A DNA stretch of 64,000 nt, from contig NZ_JAZGLW010000001.1 in NCBI RefSeq assembly GCF_036409155.1, forward strand, positions 2,170,001 through 2,234,000, given 5' to 3'. The notes beneath the pieces are model-generated. The model was not told the DNA's origin and searched no databases. It saw only the letters and a program-made list of their open reading frames with translations. Below, one piece after another: positions 59,863-64,000 of this stretch. The DNA comes from Mycobacterium sp. 050128. Its GTDB lineage: Bacteria > Actinomycetota > Actinomycetes > Mycobacteriales > Mycobacteriaceae. Positions within the stretch are counted from its first letter, which is position 1. Every line of letters begins with the position of its first letter. The translations under genes were made by a program, and so were the position numbers.

Positions 59863-60270
59863 ATGTCTGCGGTTGATGCGGCCAAGATCTGGTCACTGAA
59901 CTATCGGGTACTGCTCTCGGTCATATCGTGCGCCGAGGCCGACATCTGCGCGCTGGGGCTCGAGTCCAAAGAGCTGTTCCTGCTCGCCGAGATCGACGAG
60001 CATCCCTACCCGGCCGAGTTGGCCGCGGCGTTGAGCATGCCCAAGGCGACGGTGACGTTGTATCTGAAGCGACTCGAAGCCGCCGGCTTCGTGCGCCGCG
60101 AGATCGACCCGGCGGATTTGCGCCGCCATCGGTTGCAGCCGACCCCGGCCGGGCGCCAAGCTGCCGCGAATGGGCTGGCGCTGCTGTCCGCCGAGTTCGA
60201 CAAGCGCCTTGGACGTCTGACGGCAGCGCAGCAAAAGGACCTCAAGAACCTGCTCGAGAAGATCCTGTAA
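59863..60270 (+). CDS. MarR-family transcriptional regulator
   Basis: A 135-residue winged-helix regulator. The recognition region reads LAAALSMPKATVTLYLKRLE and the wing AGFVRREIDPADLRRHRLQ (with the typical Asp-x-Arg). ATG at 59863 with weak ribosome site. Divergent from the aldo/keto reductase gene over an 81-bp spacer, so it probably controls that gene and itself in response to a small ligand. purD follows 25 bp downstream. Confidence 0.87.
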   Translation: MSAVDAAKIWSLNYRVLLSVISCAEADICALGLESKELFLLAEIDEHPYPAELAAALSMPKATVTLYLKRLEAAGFVRREIDPADLRRHRLQPTPAGRQAAANGLALLSAEFDKRLGRLTAAQQKDLKNLLEKIL

Positions 60271-60295
60271 CGCCGTGCCGCTAGTCTGACCTGTC

Positions 60296-61564
60296 GTGCG
60301 CGTTCTGGTGATCGGCTCCGGTGCCCGGGAACATGCCCTGCTGCTGGCTCTCAGTAGAGATCCGCAGGTCACGGGGCTAGCCATTGCTCCCGGCAACGCC
60401 GGCACCGGCAGGTTGGCCGAGCAACACGACGTCGACATCACCTCCGGCGCGGGCGTCGTCGCGCTGGCCCGCGAGGTCCGGGCCGACCTTGTCGTCATCG
60501 GCCCCGAAGTCCCGTTGGTGCTCGGGGTCGCCGATGCCGTACGCGCCGCGGGTATCGCGTGCTTCGGGCCCGGCAAGGACGCCGCTCGCATCGAGGGATC
60601 CAAGGCCTTCGCCAAGGAGGTCATGGCGGCCGCCGGGGTGCCGACCGCTTCGAGCGAAATCGTGGACAATCCGGCGCATTTGGATGCGGCCCTCGGTCGC
60701 TTCGGGCCGCCGGCGGGTGAGCCGGCCTGGGTGGTCAAGGACGATTCCCTGGCGGCCGGTAAGGGCGTCGTAGTCACGCCTGATCGCGACGCCGCCCGCG
60801 CCCATGGCGCGAGCTTGCTCGAGTCCGGTCATCCCGTGTTGCTGGAGTCCTTCCTCGACGGGCCCGAGGTTTCGTTGTTCTGTGTGGTCGACGGCGAGAC
60901 GGTGGTGCCGCTGCTGCCGGCACAGGATTTCAAGCGGGTGGGCAACGGTGACGCGGGCCCGAACACCGGTGGCATGGGCGCCTACGCGCCGTTGCCGTGG
61001 CTGCCCGCCGATGTGTGCCGCGACATCGTCAGCGGGATCGTCGAACCCGTTGCCGCCGAGATGGTTCGGCGTGGGTGCCCATTCTCTGGATTGCTCTATG
61101 TAGGCCTCGCGATCACCGCGAAGGGGCCCGCGGTGGTCGAATTCAATTGCCGCTTCGGCGATCCGGAGACCCAAGCCGTGCTGGCCCTGCTGGAGTCTCC
61201 GCTCGGACAGCTACTGCACGCCGCCAGTACCGGCGCGCTGGCCGGCTTCGGCGAGTTGCGCTGGCGAGACGGTGCGGCCGTGACCGTGGTGCTGGCCGCC
61301 GAAAACTATCCCGGGCGCCCGCGGGTCGGCGACGTCATCGCCGGATCCGAAGCCGACGGCGTGCTCCACGCCGGGACAGCGCGGCGCGACGACGGCGCGA
61401 TCGTCTCGTCGGGCGGACGCGTGCTGTCCGTGGTGGGCACCGGCGCCGATCTGACCGGTGCGCGGGCGCACGCGTACCGGATTCTCGACTCAATTCGGCT
61501 GCCGGGCAGCCACTTCCGCACTGATATCGGATTGTTGGCCCAAGAAGGAAAAATCCACGTTTAG
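60296..61564 (+). CDS. purD: phosphoribosylamine-glycine ligase PurD
   Basis: A 422-residue ATP-grasp enzyme, the same length as M. tuberculosis Pur[15 protein letters not shown] starts the N-domain, [20 protein letters not shown] precedes the ATP-grasp core, and [10 protein letters not shown] with [12 protein letters not shown] complete it. It makes glycinamide ribonucleotide in purine synthesis. GTG start. Its tail overlaps the convergent ggt gene by 4 bp. Confidence 0.96.
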   Translation: MRVLVIGSGAREHALLLALSRDPQVTGLAIAPGNAGTGRLAEQHDVDITSGAGVVALAREVRADLVVIGPEVPLVLGVADAVRAAGIACFGPGKDAARIEGSKAFAKEVMAAAGVPTASSEIVDNPAHLDAALGRFGPPAGEPAWVVKDDSLAAGKGVVVTPDRDAARAHGASLLESGHPVLLESFLDGPEVSLFCVVDGETVVPLLPAQDFKRVGNGDAGPNTGGMGAYAPLPWLPADVCRDIVSGIVEPVAAEMVRRGCPFSGLLYVGLAITAKGPAVVEFNCRFGDPETQAVLALLESPLGQLLHAASTGALAGFGELRWRDGAAVTVVLAAENYPGRPRVGDVIAGSEADGVLHAGTARRDDGAIVSSGGRVLSVVGTGADLTGARAHAYRILDSIRLPGSHFRTDIGLLAQEGKIHV

Positions 61565-63144
61565 AACGCCGCTGCCTGCCCGTCCCGGCGCGGATCGCTG
61601 GCGGCGAGATACCCGTCGTCGAGGCGCCAGATCGCCTGGCAGCTGCCGAATGCGTTGTAGTCGTCCACGGTGAGCAAGTCGTGCCCGCGCCGGCGCAGCT
61701 CGTCGAGCGTCGACGGTGGGAAGCCCTGCTCGCAGCTGACCTGCATGCCCTGCACCCAGCGGAACCGCGGGCCGTCGCAGGCCGCTTGCGGATTCTGGCC
61801 GTAGTCGGCGATGCGGACCAACACCTGCACGTGGCCCTGGGGTTGCATCGGACCGCCCATCACCCCGAAGCTCATCACCGGGGCGCCGTCCTTGGTGACA
61901 AAGCCCGGAATGATCGTCTGGTAAGGCCGCTTGTTCGGCCCGACTTGGTTCGGATGTCCTTGATTCGCAACGAAACCCGCTCCGCGGTTCTGCAGTGAGA
62001 TTCCCGTGCCCGGCACCACCACGCCGGAGCCGAACCCCAGGTAGTTCGACTGGATCATCGACACCATCACGCCCGATGCGTCGGCCGCGGTGAGATAGAC
62101 GGTGCCCCCCGCCGGGGTGCCCGCCGATGCGGGTTTGGCCCGATTGCGGTCGATCAGCGCGGCCCGCTGCTTCAGGTACTCGGTGTCCAGCAGGTCCTCG
62201 GGGCGCACCGCCATGTGGTCGATATCGGAGACGTAGGCTTGCGCGTCGGCGAAGGCCAGCTTGAGCGCTTCTATTTGCAGGTGCACGCTGTCCGCGGAAT
62301 CCACTGGCAGCGAGGACATCTCGAAGTACTGAAGGATTCCCAGCGCGATCAACGCCACGATGCCTTGGCCGTTGGGCGGTATCTCGTGGACGGTGTAGCC
62401 GCGGTACGTTCCGCTGACCGTGCCCACCCAATCCGCCCGGTGGGCGGCGAGATCGCTGGCCCGCAATGCACCCCCGTTCGCCGTCGCGTGCGCTTCGAGT
62501 TGGGCCGCCAGGTTGCCGCGATAGAACGCCTCCCCGTTGGTGGCGGCGATCTTTTCGAGAGTGGCAGCGTGCTCGGGAAGCCGTACGCGCTCGCCGGGTT
62601 TCGGTGCCCGCCCGTCGGGCATAAACGCCGCGGCGAAGCCCGGCTGCGATTCGAACAGCGGCACCTGTGCGGCCCATTGCTCCGCGATCGTGGGTGAGAC
62701 CGGAAAGCCGTTGCGGCCGTAGGAGATCGCCGGCTCGAAGAGGCGCTCGAAGGGGAGTCTGCCGAACTTGGTGTGCAACTCGACCCAAGCCGACACCGCT
62801 CCCGGCACGGTCACCGAATTCCAGCCCACCAGGGGAACACCGTTGCCGCCGAAGTACTCCGGTGTCCACGCCGCCGGCGAGCGGCCGGAAGCGTTCAGTC
62901 CGTGTAGCCGCTCGCCGTCCCAGACGATGGCGAAGGCATCCGAGCCGATGCCGTTGGACACCGGCTCCACCACGGTCAGCGCGATCGCGGTGGCAACGGC
63001 CGCGTCGGCGGCAGTGCCGCCCTCGGCGAGCATCCGAAGACCCGCTTGGGCGGCAAGCGGTTGCGAGGTGCACACGACGTTCCCTCCCAGAACGGGCTTG
63101 CGTGGCCAGGCGTATGGGAGGTTCCAGTCGAACGGCGTGCTCAC
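61561..63144 (-). CDS. ggtA: gamma-glutamyltranspeptidase-like Ntn hydrolase (GgtA)
   Basis: A 527-residue Ggt-family protein. The self-cleavage region with the probable catalytic Thr is [19 protein letters not shown] (about residues 340-358), followed by [17 protein letters not shown] and [16 protein letters not shown]. No signal peptide is visible, so it appears cytoplasmic, unlike many bacterial Ggt enzymes. Matches Rv0773c (ggtA, about 512 aa). It could cleave glutathione-like or other gamma-glutamyl compounds, or be a cephalosporin-acylase-like hydrolase. Confidence 0.88.
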   Translation of the reverse strand: MSTPFDWNLPYAWPRKPVLGGNVVCTSQPLAAQAGLRMLAEGGTAADAAVATAIALTVVEPVSNGIGSDAFAIVWDGERLHGLNASGRSPAAWTPEYFGGNGVPLVGWNSVTVPGAVSAWVELHTKFGRLPFERLFEPAISYGRNGFPVSPTIAEQWAAQVPLFESQPGFAAAFMPDGRAPKPGERVRLPEHAATLEKIAATNGEAFYRGNLAAQLEAHATANGGALRASDLAAHRADWVGTVSGTYRGYTVHEIPPNGQGIVALIALGILQYFEMSSLPVDSADSVHLQIEALKLAFADAQAYVSDIDHMAVRPEDLLDTEYLKQRAALIDRNRAKPASAGTPAGGTVYLTAADASGVMVSMIQSNYLGFGSGVVVPGTGISLQNRGAGFVANQGHPNQVGPNKRPYQTIIPGFVTKDGAPVMSFGVMGGPMQPQGHVQVLVRIADYGQNPQAACDGPRFRWVQGMQVSCEQGFPPSTLDELRRRGHDLLTVDDYNAFGSCQAIWRLDDGYLAASDPRRDGQAAAF

Positions 63145-63223
63145 CCACGCGAGCGTAACGCCACGGGGAATTTCGGAGCGATATTGCAGCGTGCGGTAAC
63201 GCTCGCGACCGAAGGCGGGCGTC

Positions 63224-64000
63224 CTACCCCGTCAGTAGCGGTGCCAGCCAGGTCAGTTCGGCCGGCAGCTGCGAGCTCCAGAACGCGGGGTTGTGCCCGC
63301 CGGGCGAGAAACCGCCCGCGGGCGGATTCGGCAGCTGGGCGATGAACTGCTTGGTCGCGTCGTAGAACGGATCACTGTCGCCGCAGTCGATCCGGATCGG
63401 AATGGAAGCCAGCGCGGGCATTCCGAACACCGAATTCGCCGCGAAGTCGTCGGGACCGTCGAAAGCGCCGGGCGCGGCCGCACCGGAGGACATCCACAGC
63501 GCCGGGCTCACCGCGCAGATCGCCGCGGTGCGCGCGGGGCCGAGCCGGCCGCCGAGCAGCAGTGCGCCGTAGCCACCCATCGACCAGCCCAGGAATGCCA
63601 CCCGCGAGGTGTCCAGCCGCTGGCTGTCCAGCATCGGAATCAGCTCGCTCAGCACCATCGCACCGGAGTCTTCGCCCGACGACCGCTTGTGCCAATAGCC
63701 GCCGCCACCGTCGACGGCGACGACCGCGAACGGCGGTAGCCCCGCATTGACGGCCTGGGCCAGACCCTGCTCGACACCGCCGGCCATCACCGTGGCCGCG
63801 TCACTGCCCTTGCCGTGCAGCGCGATAACCGGACGCAGTGCCTTGGTCTGTCCCGGTGGCCGGGCGATCGCCCAGTTGGTCGATATCCCGCCACGCGCCG
63901 CGGAGGTGAAAGCACCCGTTGTCATCGTCGGCGCCGGGTCCCCGGGAGGAGCCGGTTCCAGCGGCGCGGTCGGCGGTGCCAACGGAACCTGCGTGCTGGC
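63224..64000 (-). CDS. secreted esterase/mycolyltransferase-fold hydrolase, 5' end cut by the window
   Basis: The frame is still open at base 64000, so the N-terminus lies beyond the window. At least 259 residues are visible. The alpha/beta-hydrolase core has FLGWSMGGYGALLLG with the Ser nucleophile, an Asp in DCGDSDPFYD and His in PGGHNPAFW. The Pro-rich beginning (PPTAPLEPAPPGDPAP) suggests it follows a signal peptide. It matches Rv0774c, an esterase. Convergent neighbour is ggtA's upstream side; the spacer is 79 bp. Confidence 0.82.
   Translation of the reverse strand, partial: ASTQVPLAPPTAPLEPAPPGDPAPTMTTGAFTSAARGGISTNWAIARPPGQTKALRPVIALHGKGSDAATVMAGGVEQGLAQAVNAGLPPFAVVAVDGGGGYWHKRSSGEDSGAMVLSELIPMLDSQRLDTSRVAFLGWSMGGYGALLLGGRLGPARTAAICAVSPALWMSSGAAAPGAFDGPDDFAANSVFGMPALASIPIRIDCGDSDPFYDATKQFIAQLPNPPAGGFSPGGHNPAFWSSQLPAELTWLAPLLTG

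Overview
This window is high-GC actinobacterial DNA from a slow-growing Mycobacterium. The evidence is a complete mce4 operon, mycobacterium-specific gene families (FadD17/FadE26/FadE27, CpsA, PhoP/PhoR, CYP51 with its ferredoxin, DUF732 and LpqH-like proteins) and frequent GTG and TTG starts. From memory of M. tuberculosis H37Rv, 1-27.6 kb corresponds to the Rv3510c-Rv3483c block (mostly opposite orientation) and 42.6-64 kb to Rv0756c-Rv0774c. The two blocks are far apart in H37Rv and neighbours here. I recall the same adjacency in the M. avium complex, so a MAC-like non-tuberculous mycobacterium is my best guess; species cannot be settled from the window.

Layout. (1) 1-6.3 kb: end of an amidohydrolase gene, ilvX, a beta-lactamase-fold serine hydrolase, and the leftward fadE26-fadE27-fadD17 operon for steroid side-chain degradation. 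(2) 6.4-18.4 kb: a KstR box in a divergent promoter, then fdxD, an hsd4A-type dehydrogenase and the ten-gene mce4 steroid import operon. (3) 18.4-27.6 kb: a secreted protein, otsA with a 54-residue partner gene, a DivIVA-domain protein with 22 uninterrupted heptads, a crotonase, two SDRs, the cell-wall ligase cpsA and a membrane protein. (4) 27.6-42.6 kb: an accessory-looking block ending at a tRNA-Thr gene. It holds a TDT-family transporter, small proteins, a hydrolase, a secreted S1 protease, an LpqH-family lipoprotein, a Thr/Pro-rich secreted protein, a diflavin reductase behind a likely IdeR box, a two-component system whose sensor loop shares a proline motif with a divergently encoded membrane protein, and an RsbW-like/CheY-like group with SigF-like promoters. 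(5) 42.7-46.7 kb: a decapeptide-repeat protein, phoP-phoR, a HIT protein and a ketosteroid-isomerase-fold protein. (6) 46.7-58.7 kb: a 2,4-dienoyl-CoA-reductase-like flavoenzyme, adhB, the tetR-cyp123-SDR-cyp51-ferredoxin operon, and the divergent aldA operon with a repeated GGACA-N2-TGTCC operator. (7) 58.7-64 kb: a MarR/aldo-keto reductase pair, purD, a gamma-glutamyltranspeptidase gene and a truncated esterase gene.

Working together: Mce4 imports sterols, FadD17/FadE26/FadE27 and the Hsd4A-type enzyme begin side-chain oxidation, and KstR-type sites tie these together. The cyp51/cyp123/adhB block forms a second lipid or sterol oxidation module that also carries a near-perfect KstR-type site. 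The best candidates for something undescribed are the proline-motif two-component locus (35.4-38.6 kb), the probable iron-controlled diflavin reductase (33.7-35.4 kb) and the twin operator in the tetR/aldA divergent promoter. All function calls come from reading sequence; no database search was run.
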